Positions 19,325-27,467 of a stretch of 64,000 bases of DNA are shown here, piece after piece. The translations under genes were made by a program, and so were the position numbers. The notes under the pieces are model-generated. The model ran no database searches. It was not told the origin of the DNA and was given only the letters and a program-made list of their open reading frames with translations. Every line of letters begins with the position of its first letter. The first letter of the stretch is position 1. Origin of the DNA: Pseudarthrobacter sp. MM222 (GTDB lineage: Bacteria > Actinomycetota > Actinomycetes > Actinomycetales > Micrococcaceae); the NCBI RefSeq assembly GCF_947090775.1, contig NZ_OX352321.1, positions 3,410,001 through 3,474,000 of the forward strand, in the 5' to 3' direction.

Positions 19325-20605
19325 CTACGGGGTCAGTGCGCGGGACTTGGTGGTGCGGGGCGTGCGGGGAGCGTTCGGGGAGGTGGTGCTGTAGTCTGCG
19401 GTCTTGAAGTGCGACGGCGCGAACGGGCTGACGCGGACGACGTCGCCGATGACGATCACGGCAGGGTTCGCGACGCCGGCGGCCTCCGCCTGGTCCGCAA
19501 TTGTCCCGAGCGTTCCGATGGTCACCCGCTGGTTCGGCAGGTAGCCATTCTCTACGATGCCAACAGGTGTCCCTGCTGGCAAACCGGCACGGGCCAGGGA
19601 AGCGGCGGAGTCACGGAGCTGGCCGACGCCCATGAGCAGGATCACGGTGTGATCGGCGCGGGCCGGGACCTCGGAGAGCTCCTCGTGGCCGGTGACCACG
19701 CTGAAGCCTTTGGCGAGGCCGCGGTGCGTGACCGGGATTCCCGCGGCGGCCGGAACGGAGATGGCCGAGGTCACGCCCGGGACCACTTCCACCTCGACGC
19801 CGTTCTGCCGGCAGAACTCGGCTTCCTCGCCGCCGCGGCCCAAAACGTAGGGGTCGCCGCCCTTGAGCCGGACTACGCGGTGTCCCTGCACGGCCTCGTC
19901 AACCAGGATCCGGTTGATTTCCGACTGCGGGACCGGATGGTGTCCGGGGGTCTTGCCAACTTCGATGACGCGGACGTCCGGGGCCAGCTCGCCGAGGAGT
20001 TCGCGGGGGCCCAGACGGTCCGCCACCACGACGTCGGCCTGGCCGAGCAGCCGCCGTCCGCGGACCGTGATAAGCCCGGTGTCGCCGGGTCCCCCGCCGA
20101 CCAGGGCCACGGAACCGCCGGACGCCCGCCGCCGGCGCAACGGCAGGTCGCCGGTTTCCAGGGCAGTGGCGACGGCGTCGCGGAGGGCCATGGCGCGGCG
20201 CGGGTCTCCGCCGGCGTTTACGGCGATCTTGATATCGTCCACGACTGCGACGGCCGGGGTCCAGGCTGCGGAGGATTCATGGTCGGAGGCGTTGACGCAC
20301 CAGACGCGCTGCGCTTCCGCGTCGGCAGAGACCTGCGCGTCAACAGCGGGGATGCCGGTGGCGGTCTGGACGAACCAGACGCCGTCGACGTCGGACGTCC
20401 GGTACGGGCGCGGCTTCCAGGTGAGGAGGCCGGCGTCGGCAAGGCCAAGAAGCGCCGGCGAGGCGAGCGGGGCCACGACGGTGACGAGGGCGCCGGCGTC
20501 GAGCAGTCCCCTGGCGCGGCGGGCAGCGACCGGGCCGCCGCCCACCACCAGCACGGGGCGGCCGAGGAGGCGCAGCGCCGTGGGGTAAATGTCCTGAATT
20601 GCCAT
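19325..20605 (-). CDS. cobA: Bifunctional siroheme synthase: precorrin-2 dehydrogenase and uroporphyrinogen-III C-methyltransferase
   Basis: A 426-residue fusion. The N-terminal NAD-binding domain ([20 protein letters not shown], about 12-31) is a precorrin-2 dehydrogenase. The C-terminal SUMT domain has [18 protein letters not shown] and [20 protein letters not shown]. It makes sirohydrochlorin from uroporphyrinogen III; iron insertion is probably done by CbiX (35414-36124). The ATG at 20605 has no ribosome site, but a -10 hexamer TATCGT ends six bases before it, so the mRNA is probably leaderless. The promoter carries the four-unit 10-bp repeat shared with sir and the sulfonate transporter. 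A Thr/Pro/Arg-rich tail ends the protein. Confidence 0.92.
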   Translation of the reverse strand: MAIQDIYPTALRLLGRPVLVVGGGPVAARRARGLLDAGALVTVVAPLASPALLGLADAGLLTWKPRPYRTSDVDGVWFVQTATGIPAVDAQVSADAEAQRVWCVNASDHESSAAWTPAVAVVDDIKIAVNAGGDPRRAMALRDAVATALETGDLPLRRRRASGGSVALVGGGPGDTGLITVRGRRLLGQADVVVADRLGPRELLGELAPDVRVIEVGKTPGHHPVPQSEINRILVDEAVQGHRVVRLKGGDPYVLGRGGEEAEFCRQNGVEVEVVPGVTSAISVPAAAGIPVTHRGLAKGFSVVTGHEELSEVPARADHTVILLMGVGQLRDSAASLARAGLPAGTPVGIVENGYLPNQRVTIGTLGTIADQAEAAGVANPAVIVIGDVVRVSPFAPSHFKTADYSTTSPNAPRTPRTTKSRALTP

Positions 20606-20611
20606 GCATCG

Positions 20612-20683
20612 ACGATAGGGCCCCGTTCTGAAGCGGAACAACGGCGCGGAAACACCCGTTCACGCGGGGTAACGTTCCGTCAC
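20612..20683 (-). promoter_or_regulatory. cobA promoter with four-unit 10-bp repeat operator
   Basis: On the plus strand the units GAAAC, TTCAC, GTAAC and GTCAC start at 20649, 20659, 20669 and 20679, exactly 10 bp apart. A gap of 31 bp separates the array from the hexamer TATCGT (minus strand, 20617-20612). The start codon lies six bases after the hexamer. Array and hexamer match the sir and sulfonate-transporter promoters in spacing. Confidence 0.65.
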
Positions 20684-20690
20684 ATAGGTT

Positions 20691-21659
20691 TCAGCCCTTC
20701 CTGCCCTCGGTGGCCACTCCCTCGATAAAGTGCCGCTGGCCGACGGCGAAGAGCACCAGCATCGGCAGCGTGATCAGCAGCGTCGCCACCATGACGTACT
20801 GGTAGTCGCCCTGGCCGCCGTTGGTCGGGCTGAATTTGGTCATGGCGTAGGCGATCCCGAGCGGGGCCGTGAACCCTTCCACCGAGCCTGCGTTGAGGTA
20901 GATCAGGGCGGACTGGAGGTTGTTCCAGCTGGCCTGGAACTCGAAGATGAAGATCACCACGAGCGAGGGGATGGACAGCGGCAGGGCGATCCGGCGGAAC
21001 AGGCCGAAGTAGCTCGCACCGTCTATCCGGGCGGCCTCGAAGAGCTCCCGGGGCAGGCCCAGGAAGAATTGGCGCTGCAGGAAGATGTAGAACGCTGAGC
21101 CGAACAGGTTCATGCCGAACATCGGGATCCAGGTCCCCAGCACCCCGAGGTTCTTCCAGATCAGGTACTGCGGGACCATGGTGACGGCGCCCGGCAGCAT
21201 CATTGTGGCGAGCACCAGGCCGAACAGGAGGGTGCGGCCGGGGAAACGGAAATAGGCGAAGCCGAACGCCACCATTGAACTGGAGACGGTGACCAGCAGC
21301 GCGGCCAGCAGGGCAATGATGAAGCTGTTGCCCACCCAGTGCAGGAGGGGCAACTGATCCCATACTTCGACGTAGTTCTCGGGAGCGAAGGTCCGCGGTA
21401 TCAGGGAGTTGTCGAAGACCTCGGCGCGCGGTTTCAGGCTCGCCGAGATCAGCCAGACCAGGGGGTACAGGAACGCAGCACTGATGACGATGAGCAGGGC
21501 CCACAATGCCACTTGGGCAGCAGTCGAACGCGGCGACCGGCGACGCTTCCGCCGCCCGGCTGGTCGGGCCTGGCCCGCATGTCCGCCCGGTCCGGCGGCA
21601 TCCGGCCCCTCTGGCGCGTCGGCCGTCGAACCTGGCGGGGTGGTTCCTATGGTTGCCAT
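20691..21659 (-). CDS. Carbohydrate ABC transporter permease, MalG type
   Basis: A 322-residue inner-membrane permease with six helices after a long polar N-terminus (about 45 residues rich in Pro, Gly and Arg). The cytoplasmic EAA loop is visible as EAARIDGASYFGLFRRIALP, which contacts the ATPase. It overlaps the stop of the partner permease by one base (TGATG). No ATPase gene is present in the cluster; actinobacterial sugar importers often share one multi-use MsiK-type ATPase, so that is expected here. The sugar is unknown. Confidence 0.9.
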   Translation of the reverse strand: MATIGTTPPGSTADAPEGPDAAGPGGHAGQARPAGRRKRRRSPRSTAAQVALWALLIVISAAFLYPLVWLISASLKPRAEVFDNSLIPRTFAPENYVEVWDQLPLLHWVGNSFIIALLAALLVTVSSSMVAFGFAYFRFPGRTLLFGLVLATMMLPGAVTMVPQYLIWKNLGVLGTWIPMFGMNLFGSAFYIFLQRQFFLGLPRELFEAARIDGASYFGLFRRIALPLSIPSLVVIFIFEFQASWNNLQSALIYLNAGSVEGFTAPLGIAYAMTKFSPTNGGQGDYQYVMVATLLITLPMLVLFAVGQRHFIEGVATEGRKG

Positions 21660-22624
21660 CAGTTTTTGTCCCCCTCGTAGTAGACAAACCGGTTGCCGAT
21701 CTTCACTTGCAACAGGCTGATCAGCAGAATGATCACGAAGAGCACCCACGCCATCGCCGAAGCAAAGCCGAAGTTGAATTCGCGGAAGGCCTGCTGGAAC
21801 AGGTAGATGCCGTAGAACAGCGAGGACTCCGGCGAGGAATTCGTCTGGTCCCGCCAGAACAGCAGATAGGCCTGGTCAAACACCTGCAGGGCCGCGATCG
21901 TCAGCACGATGACGTTGAAGAAGAGGGCGCCGGAGATCATCGGGACCGTGATGGAGAAGAACTTCCGTACCGGCCCGGCACCGTCGAGGGCGGCGACCTC
22001 GTACAGATCCCTCGGCACGCTCTTGAGTGCGGCCAGGAAGATCACCATGGTGCCGCTGACTCCCCAGAGTGTCATCAGGACGATTGAGGGTTTCACCCAT
22101 GCCGGGTCGATCAGCCACTGCGGACCGGCGATCCCGAAGAAGCCCAACGCCTGGTTGATGGCCCCGGTATTTCCATTGAGCAGCAGCAGGAACACCGACG
22201 CTGTGGCCACGGAGGGCGTCATCTTGGGGAGGTAGTAGACGGTCCGGAAGAAGCCGGCACCCCGGCCAACCCGGTTCAGCAGCAGCGCCAGCCCCAGGGC
22301 CACACAGATCTCCAGCGGCACGGCCAGCACCGCGTAGAAAAGCGTGTTGGCAAGCGAGAGCGCCACCTTGGGATCGTCGAACAGGAGCGCGTAGTTGGCT
22401 GTGCCCACCGGCCGTGCCACGTTGGTCGCCAGGTTGTACCGGCTGAAGGAGATCACCAGGCTGTAGGCCATCGCTCCCAGCATGAACACGACGAATCCGA
22501 TGATCCAGGGCGAAATGAACAGGTAGCCGGCCAGCGCTTCGCGGCGGTTGTACTTCACCCTCCCGCTGCGCGCACGGCGTTTAGTGCTCTGCGACCCCGA
22601 TCTCCGGGCCAGGTCTGCGCTCAC
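21659..22624 (-). CDS. Carbohydrate ABC transporter permease, MalF type
   Basis: A 321-residue permease with six helices, starting at GTG behind a GGAG site. The EAA loop is EVAALDGAGPVRKFFSITVP. An Arg/Lys-rich N-terminus (about 28 residues) precedes the first helix (LAGYLFISPWIIGFVVF). It pairs with the MalG-type permease downstream and with the divergently transcribed solute-binding protein at 22814. The 190-bp divergent region carries two candidate operators, a TTTCGAAA core (22716-22723) and a 18-bp palindrome (22745-22762). Confidence 0.9.
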   Translation of the reverse strand: MSADLARRSGSQSTKRRARSGRVKYNRREALAGYLFISPWIIGFVVFMLGAMAYSLVISFSRYNLATNVARPVGTANYALLFDDPKVALSLANTLFYAVLAVPLEICVALGLALLLNRVGRGAGFFRTVYYLPKMTPSVATASVFLLLLNGNTGAINQALGFFGIAGPQWLIDPAWVKPSIVLMTLWGVSGTMVIFLAALKSVPRDLYEVAALDGAGPVRKFFSITVPMISGALFFNVIVLTIAALQVFDQAYLLFWRDQTNSSPESSLFYGIYLFQQAFREFNFGFASAMAWVLFVIILLISLLQVKIGNRFVYYEGDKN

Positions 22625-22715
22625 AGAGTGCTCCGTTTCTTCCGTCCCGGAGCAGTGGGCACGCCTGACCGCGGGCCCGCCCGCCGCCTTGCGCGCCCTC
22701 CCGGGTTACGCTAGC

Positions 22716-22723
22716 TTTCGAAA
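22716..22723. promoter_or_regulatory. CG-centred palindrome TTTCGAAA
   Basis: A perfect 8-bp palindrome with a central CpG in the divergent region of the sugar transporter. LacI-family operators often have this centre. No LacI gene is visible nearby. Confidence 0.3.
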
Positions 22724-22739
22724 TAGCAAGTGTACTTAC
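22723..22739 (-). promoter_or_regulatory. GTAAG-N4-CTTGC element overlapping a -10
   Basis: The minus strand reads GTAAGTACACTTGCTAT, matching elements at 15448-15464 and 25076-25092. Predicted transcription towards the permease gene starts about 92 bases before its GTG. Confidence 0.4.
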
Positions 22740-22744
22740 ATTTT

Positions 22745-22762
22745 GAAAGACAACTGTCTTTC
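22745..22762. promoter_or_regulatory. 18-bp palindrome GAAAGACA-AC-TGTCTTTC
   Basis: Perfect 8-bp arms around AC, centred between the two divergent transporter units about 60 bp before the solute-binding protein start. It is a strong candidate operator for the transporter's sugar-responsive repressor, which is not in this window. Confidence 0.5.
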
Positions 22763-22813
22763 CACTCATATTTGTTCTGGCATTGTGGCTGGAACATGGA
22801 CGGAAGGAAACCC

Positions 22814-24178
22814 ATGGGCGCAAGGAAGACTGTGCTGGCCCTTGCCGTAGTAGCGGCCCTGGCTGCTACCACGGCATGCGGCGGACAAAGCAGCGGTAGT
22901 GCGGAGGAGAAGCCGGAATTCTCCAAGGAGGCGTCCGGGGCACTGAATGCCTGGGGTTTCGACAACGCGGACGACGTCGGGAAAGCCCGGATGGCTTATG
23001 CCGCGGACCAGCACAAAGACCTGCAGATCACCATGGACCAGACAGCTTTCGACGCCCAGAAATTCACCACCCGCGCCGCCAGTGGCGACGTGCCGGATGT
23101 GGTGCAGATGGATCGCGCCTTCGTGGCCACCTACGCCGCGCAGGGACTGATCAAGCCCCTCGACGCTTGTTTCACGGCGCAGGGCATGGACCCGGCCAAG
23201 CAGTTCTACCCGGCCGTGACGGAACAGATCACATACAAGGACCAGATCTGGGCGGTGCCGCAGTTCTACCAGCCGGCCGCCATCATCCTCAACCAGTCGG
23301 TACTGCAGGCCGCGGGCGTGGACAAGGACCAGATCGACACGTCGAACAAGGACAAACTCCTCGCGGCCGTCGCCAAGACCTACAAGACCAGCGGTGACAA
23401 CCCCAGCACCCTCGGACTTGATCCGGTTGCCGCCGGCCAGCCCGAGCTGTGGCTGCTCGCCAACGGAGGCCGGCTCATGGACGAAAACGGGGCGCCCGCC
23501 CTCGATGACCCCGCAAACGCCGGGGCCCTTGACCTCCTGAAGGAGATCCTCGACGCCCAGGGAGGCTACGCCAAGGTCAAGAGCTTCACCGACGCCTTTG
23601 ACACCTTCGGAAAGGACAACCAGTACGTCAAGAGCCAGGTGGCCGCGCAGGTGAATGCCCAGTGGTACGTCAACGTGCTCGCCCCCTACGCCCAGAGCCT
23701 GAACATCTCCGCCGTGCCGTTCAAGGACAAATCCGGGAGCCCGGTCACCGTGGCCGGCGGAACGTCCTTCGTCATCCCGGCCGGCGCCAAGAACCCGAAC
23801 GCTGCCTGCGCCTGGATGACGTCCCTGGTAACCGATGACGCCTGGTCCGCCGCCGGTGCGGCACGGGCGGACAAGATCGCGGCCACCCCAGGAGCCATCA
23901 ACACCGGGCTCTTCACCGGGTCCCCCTCGGCGGACAAGCTGATCCGGGACAAGTTCGTCAAGGCCAGCGGCAACGCCGGTTTCGACGAAACGATCGCGAC
24001 GTTCTACGACGTCCTGCCCACCGGGAAGTCCCTCGGAGCATCGCCGGCGGGCCAGGCGATCAAGACCGAATTGAAGAACGCGGTGGCCTCAGCCTTGCTC
24101 GGCGAGAAGAGCGCGGAGAAAGCGCTGGCGGACGCCCAGGCGGCAGCCAAGCGGGCCTTCGACCAGGCCGGGTCCTAG
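22814..24178 (+). CDS. Carbohydrate ABC transporter solute-binding lipoprotein
   Basis: A 454-residue extracellular binding protein of the sugar ABC family. The signal peptide is VLALAVVAALAATTAC with the lipid cysteine at about 22, then GGQSSGSAEE. The ATG at 22814 is chosen because GGAAGGAAA lies just upstream; 22796 and 22730 are in frame but less likely. The family-typical feature WAVPQFYQPAAIILNQSVL is seen in the ligand lobe. It works with the two permeases transcribed divergently. Substrate is unpredictable. The gene ends before the hairpin at 24207. Confidence 0.9.
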   Translation: MGARKTVLALAVVAALAATTACGGQSSGSAEEKPEFSKEASGALNAWGFDNADDVGKARMAYAADQHKDLQITMDQTAFDAQKFTTRAASGDVPDVVQMDRAFVATYAAQGLIKPLDACFTAQGMDPAKQFYPAVTEQITYKDQIWAVPQFYQPAAIILNQSVLQAAGVDKDQIDTSNKDKLLAAVAKTYKTSGDNPSTLGLDPVAAGQPELWLLANGGRLMDENGAPALDDPANAGALDLLKEILDAQGGYAKVKSFTDAFDTFGKDNQYVKSQVAAQVNAQWYVNVLAPYAQSLNISAVPFKDKSGSPVTVAGGTSFVIPAGAKNPNAACAWMTSLVTDDAWSAAGAARADKIAATPGAINTGLFTGSPSADKLIRDKFVKASGNAGFDETIATFYDVLPTGKSLGASPAGQAIKTELKNAVASALLGEKSAEKALADAQAAAKRAFDQAGS

Positions 24179-24206
24179 CCAGAACGCCTCGTGGCCTAAC
24201 GCGCAC

Positions 24207-24245
24207 GACGCAGGCGGGACCGGCTTGATAGGTCCCGCCTGCGTC
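24207..24245. terminator. Bidirectional terminator hairpin
   Basis: The 15-bp arms 24207-24221 and 24231-24245 (GACGCAGGCGGGACC and its complement) pair perfectly around a 9-nt loop, between the convergent solute-binding protein and MBL-fold genes. Confidence 0.85.
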
Positions 24246-24249
24246 CTGG

Positions 24250-24993
24250 CTATGCGGGTCCATGGTGCCGCGCGATAGCAACGGCCTCCTCAATGCCGCG
24301 GGTCCAGGGATCACCGTGTCCGGGTAGCACCAACCCCGCCCCGGTCCGCTCCAGCGCGGTAAGGGACTCCAGGTTTTGGCCGCTGTCGGCGGTGGCTGCC
24401 CCTGCCACAATCCGGGGCCCGGTGCGTCCGGTGTAGGGATCGAGGGTCACCAGGGCATCGCCGCTGAACAGAACGCCCCGGCTGCGAAGGAACAACGCGC
24501 AGTGGCCGCTCGTGTGCCCCGGCGAGAACACGACTTCCGGTCGGCCTGGGACGGGCAGTGCACCCTCGGCCGGGAAGAAGCTGAGGTCTTCGAGTCCGCG
24601 CACCCGGAGGGCCCCGGCCCGGGCCATCTTGGCGAGCACCGGCAAACCGGACGGGTGGCTCAGCGAAAAGACCAAGCGTGATCTCTCGTGACGGTAGCGG
24701 TACGGGTGCCGGGCAATGTAGGCATCCTCGCGGTGCACCCAGACTGGCACCTGGTGGTCGGTGCGGAGCCTTCGAGCCAATCCGAGATGGTCGAAGTGGG
24801 CGTGGGTCAGCACCACCGCCTGCACGTCGTCCAGCCGGCGTTCCAGGCTCCGCAGCGCATCGAGGAGCGTTCCCCACATGGCCGGGAGCCCGGAATCAAC
24901 CACCGTCACTCCCTCATCACTTTCCACAAGATAGAAATTGACGTGTGCTTCCGAAATGAGGTGCACACCCTCGGCTACGGCAGTTATCGACAT
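24250..24993 (-). CDS. MBL-fold metallo-hydrolase
   Basis: A 247-residue metallo-beta-lactamase-fold enzyme. The zinc motif THAHFDHLG lies at about 62-70, a further ligand is in SPGHTSGHCALF, the bridging aspartate is in LFSGDALVT, and the C-terminal LPGHGDPW supplies the last histidine. This layout fits glyoxalase II-like or lactonase-like hydrolases; the substrate is unknown. It stands alone, divergent from the DUF4383 gene. The shared upstream gap (24994-25189) carries the GTAAG-type element at 25076. Confidence 0.88.
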   Translation of the reverse strand: MSITAVAEGVHLISEAHVNFYLVESDEGVTVVDSGLPAMWGTLLDALRSLERRLDDVQAVVLTHAHFDHLGLARRLRTDHQVPVWVHREDAYIARHPYRYRHERSRLVFSLSHPSGLPVLAKMARAGALRVRGLEDLSFFPAEGALPVPGRPEVVFSPGHTSGHCALFLRSRGVLFSGDALVTLDPYTGRTGPRIVAGAATADSGQNLESLTALERTGAGLVLPGHGDPWTRGIEEAVAIARHHGPA

Positions 24994-25075
24994 GGATGTT
25001 CCTTCCCGTCGTCCTCGTTCGAGTGCCGAGGGCCTGCAGGCTTTTGGAGGGGACCTTCGGCTCTGGAGATTGCTA

Positions 25076-25092
25076 GTAAGTAGTCTTATTAT
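25076..25092 (+). promoter_or_regulatory. GTAAG-N4-CTTAT element overlapping a -10
   Basis: The plus strand reads GTAAGTAGTCTTATTAT, with TATTAT as the likely -10. Predicted transcription starts about 91 bases before the DUF4383 gene, matching the leader lengths at the two related sites. Confidence 0.45.
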
Positions 25093-25189
25093 CTAGGCAG
25101 GTCGGGCATCCCGCCCAGCCCTTGCGACCAAAAGCGACGTCGGGCTCCGCTCGCGGACCCGACGGCCCGCTAGCGAAATGGAGTTCACC

Positions 25190-25651
25190 ATGACAACGGC
25201 AAGCCGCCCTGCGGCGGGTAGCACCGCCATTCAAAAAGCGGCGCAAGCGGTTGGAGCAGTATTCGTGCTGGTCGGCATCCTGGGTTTCATCCCCGGGATC
25301 ACCGCCAACTATCAGGCACTCGGCATGGCCGGGCATGAGTCGGGGGCACTGCTGCTGGGCGTGTTCCAGGTCTCTATCCTGCACAACATCGTCCACCTGC
25401 TCTTCGGGGTGGCGGGGTTGCTGCTCGGCCGGACGCCAGCCCAGGCCCGGAATTACCTGGTCGGCGGGGGTGCCATCTACATCGTGCTGTGGCTGTACGG
25501 GCTCCTGGTAGACCACAATTCTCCGGCCAACTTCGTCCCGGTGAACACTGCGGACAACTGGCTGCACCTGGTTCTGGGCCTTGGCATGATCGCCATTGGC
25601 CTGGCGCTCTCGTCCAGCCGCCGCGGAACCGCGACGACGCGGACACTCTGA
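25190..25651 (+). CDS. DUF4383 domain membrane protein
   Basis: A 153-residue protein with four predicted helices: about 19-38 (GAVFVLVGILGFIPGIT), 57-80, 86-105 and 128-145. The blocks HNIVHLLFGVAGLLLGR and NWLHLVLGLGMIAIGLAL are typical of DUF4383, an actinobacterial membrane family of unknown function. The ATG at 25190 has GGAG six bases upstream; the ATG at 25178 would start within that site. The only plausible regulatory clue is the shared palindrome about 100 bp upstream. Confidence 0.85.
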   Translation: MTTASRPAAGSTAIQKAAQAVGAVFVLVGILGFIPGITANYQALGMAGHESGALLLGVFQVSILHNIVHLLFGVAGLLLGRTPAQARNYLVGGGAIYIVLWLYGLLVDHNSPANFVPVNTADNWLHLVLGLGMIAIGLALSSSRRGTATTRTL

Positions 25652-25738
25652 CGACGACGGAGCCTGCTACGACGGAGACACCATGACAGGCCACATGCGG
25701 CCAAAGCCGCGGGATTCCCCGTTGAGCCGTGCCGCTGG

Positions 25739-26710
25739 CTAGCGGGTGCTACCGGCGAGGAGGCCGCGGCGGCGGAGCAGCCGCTTTTCAATCGGTGCGA
25801 AGACGAGCAGTTCGATCAGGATGCCGACGGCGAGGATCAGCAGGATCGCGGACATCACCACGGTCATGTCCGAGAGGTCGCGGCCCTGGTTGAGCATGGA
25901 ACCCAACCCGAAGCCGATGCTTCCGCCGACCGCGATGATTTCCGCGGCCATCAGGGAACGCCAGGAGAACGCCCAGCCCTGTTTTAGTCCGCTCAGGTAG
26001 CCGGGCAGAGCGGCGGGGAGGATGATCTGCAGGGCAAGTTGCAGGCGCGAGGCGCCAAGAACGGTGCCGACGCTGCGGTACTGCGGCGGGATCTGGTCCA
26101 CCCCGGAAATCAGCCCGTTGATGATCGATGGGATGGCCCCCATGAACACCACGAAATACACGGTGGCATCCGTGAGGCCGAACCAGATGATGGCGGCCGG
26201 CACCCAGGCCACGGACGGCAGCACCTGGAGCCCTGAAATCAGCGGGCCGAACGCGCGGCGCAACGGTGCCACCTGCGCCAGCAGGAGTCCGATCGGAGTG
26301 GCGATGGCCACGCTGATCAGGAACCCCAGGAGTCCGCGTTGCAGCGAGGTCCAGACGGCTTCCTGGAGCTTGCCCCCTGCCCAGAGATTGCCGAACTGTT
26401 CCAGCACGTCCAGCGGGCCGGGAACCAGATCGCGCCGCTTGAAGCCCATCGACACGTAGAGCTGCCAGACGATAACGAGCACCACGACCGCGGCGACCGG
26501 GAGCAGGATCCGGCTCCAGTCGATGCGGGCCTTGTGCCCGGCGTCGGACTGCAGCGAGTCCAGCCCGGATTCCAGCTCACGAAGGTCGGCCTTTCCGGTG
26601 GAGGACCGGGTCAGCGCCGCCGTGACGGACGCCGCCCTGGGCGAGGCGCCGTTGCGCGCGGGGTCCGCGGCGGCATCGGCCGCGGCGGAGAACAAGGACT
26701 TACTTGGCAT
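25739..26710 (-). CDS. ssuC: Sulfonate-type ABC transporter permease
   Basis: A 323-residue permease of the SsuC/TauC family. Six helices follow a long N-terminal cytoplasmic region of about 80 residues. The EAA-type loop is VGTVLGASRLQLALQIILPA, and WRSLMAAEIIAVGGSIGFGL is a family block. Its start overlaps the end of the ATPase gene by 11 bases. It is the last gene of a unit ordered binding protein, ATPase, permease. Sulfonate rather than taurine or nitrate is inferred from the sulfur-type promoter upstream of the operon, so the gene name is tentative. Confidence 0.82.
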   Translation of the reverse strand: MPSKSLFSAAADAAADPARNGASPRAASVTAALTRSSTGKADLRELESGLDSLQSDAGHKARIDWSRILLPVAAVVVLVIVWQLYVSMGFKRRDLVPGPLDVLEQFGNLWAGGKLQEAVWTSLQRGLLGFLISVAIATPIGLLLAQVAPLRRAFGPLISGLQVLPSVAWVPAAIIWFGLTDATVYFVVFMGAIPSIINGLISGVDQIPPQYRSVGTVLGASRLQLALQIILPAALPGYLSGLKQGWAFSWRSLMAAEIIAVGGSIGFGLGSMLNQGRDLSDMTVVMSAILLILAVGILIELLVFAPIEKRLLRRRGLLAGSTR

Positions 26711-27425
26711 GACGGCGGATCTCCTCGCGAAGCCGGGCGGTGATGACACCCGTGAGCTGGCCGGCCAGGCCGGCGTCGGTACGGTGTTCTTCGCTGACGT
26801 GCCATTCCTGCACAACACGGCCGGGGCGGGAGGAGAGCAGCAGCACGCGCTGCCCGAGCCTCACAGCCTCACGGACATTGTGCGTGACGAAGACGATGGT
26901 GCGGCCGGTTTCCTTCCAGATCCGTTCCAGCTCATCGTGGAGCAGGTCCCGGGTGATCGCGTCCAGGGCCGCGAACGGCTCGTCCATGAGCAGCAGTTGC
27001 CGGTCCTGCGCCAGCGAGCGGGCCAAGGCCACGCGCTGGCGCATCCCGCCGGACAGCTCATGCGGGCGTTTGTCCCCCGCCCCGTCCAAATGCACAAGCT
27101 CGAGTAGCTCATCGGATTTCACCCGGCGGTCGGCCTTCCCGACGCCGCGCAACTTCAGTGCCAGTTCGATGTTTTCCCGGGCCGTGAGCCAAGGGAAGAG
27201 CGCCGCGTCCTGGAACATGAAGGCGGCTCCGTCGCTGGGCACCTCCAGCGCTCCCGACGTCGGGGCCTCCAGTCCCGCCATGATGTTCAGCAGGGTGGAC
27301 TTGCCGCAGCCGGACGCACCGAGCAGGGCGACGAATTCGCCCTGCTCGATGGTGGCATTGACGTCGTCCAGCACCGGGGCGCCGTCGCCGAAGCGCTTGC
27401 CCAGGTTTTCCAGTACGACTGGCAT
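26700..27425 (-). CDS. ssuB: Sulfonate-type ABC transporter ATP-binding protein
   Basis: A 241-residue ATPase. Walker A is LLGASGCGKSTLLN (about 37-50), the signature is ELSGGMRQRVALAR, Walker B is QLLLMDEPFAALD, and the switch histidine is in IVFVTHNVREA. It belongs to the nitrate/sulfonate/taurine ATPase group. The ATG at 27425 follows AAGGA; the GTG six bases earlier is less well placed. It energises the adjacent SsuC-like permease. Confidence 0.87.
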   Translation of the reverse strand: MPVVLENLGKRFGDGAPVLDDVNATIEQGEFVALLGASGCGKSTLLNIMAGLEAPTSGALEVPSDGAAFMFQDAALFPWLTARENIELALKLRGVGKADRRVKSDELLELVHLDGAGDKRPHELSGGMRQRVALARSLAQDRQLLLMDEPFAALDAITRDLLHDELERIWKETGRTIVFVTHNVREAVRLGQRVLLLSSRPGRVVQEWHVSEEHRTDAGLAGQLTGVITARLREEIRRHAK

Positions 27426-27467
27426 GGTCACGTCCTTACTATTTTGAGCGGGTGGAGCGGAAGTGGA

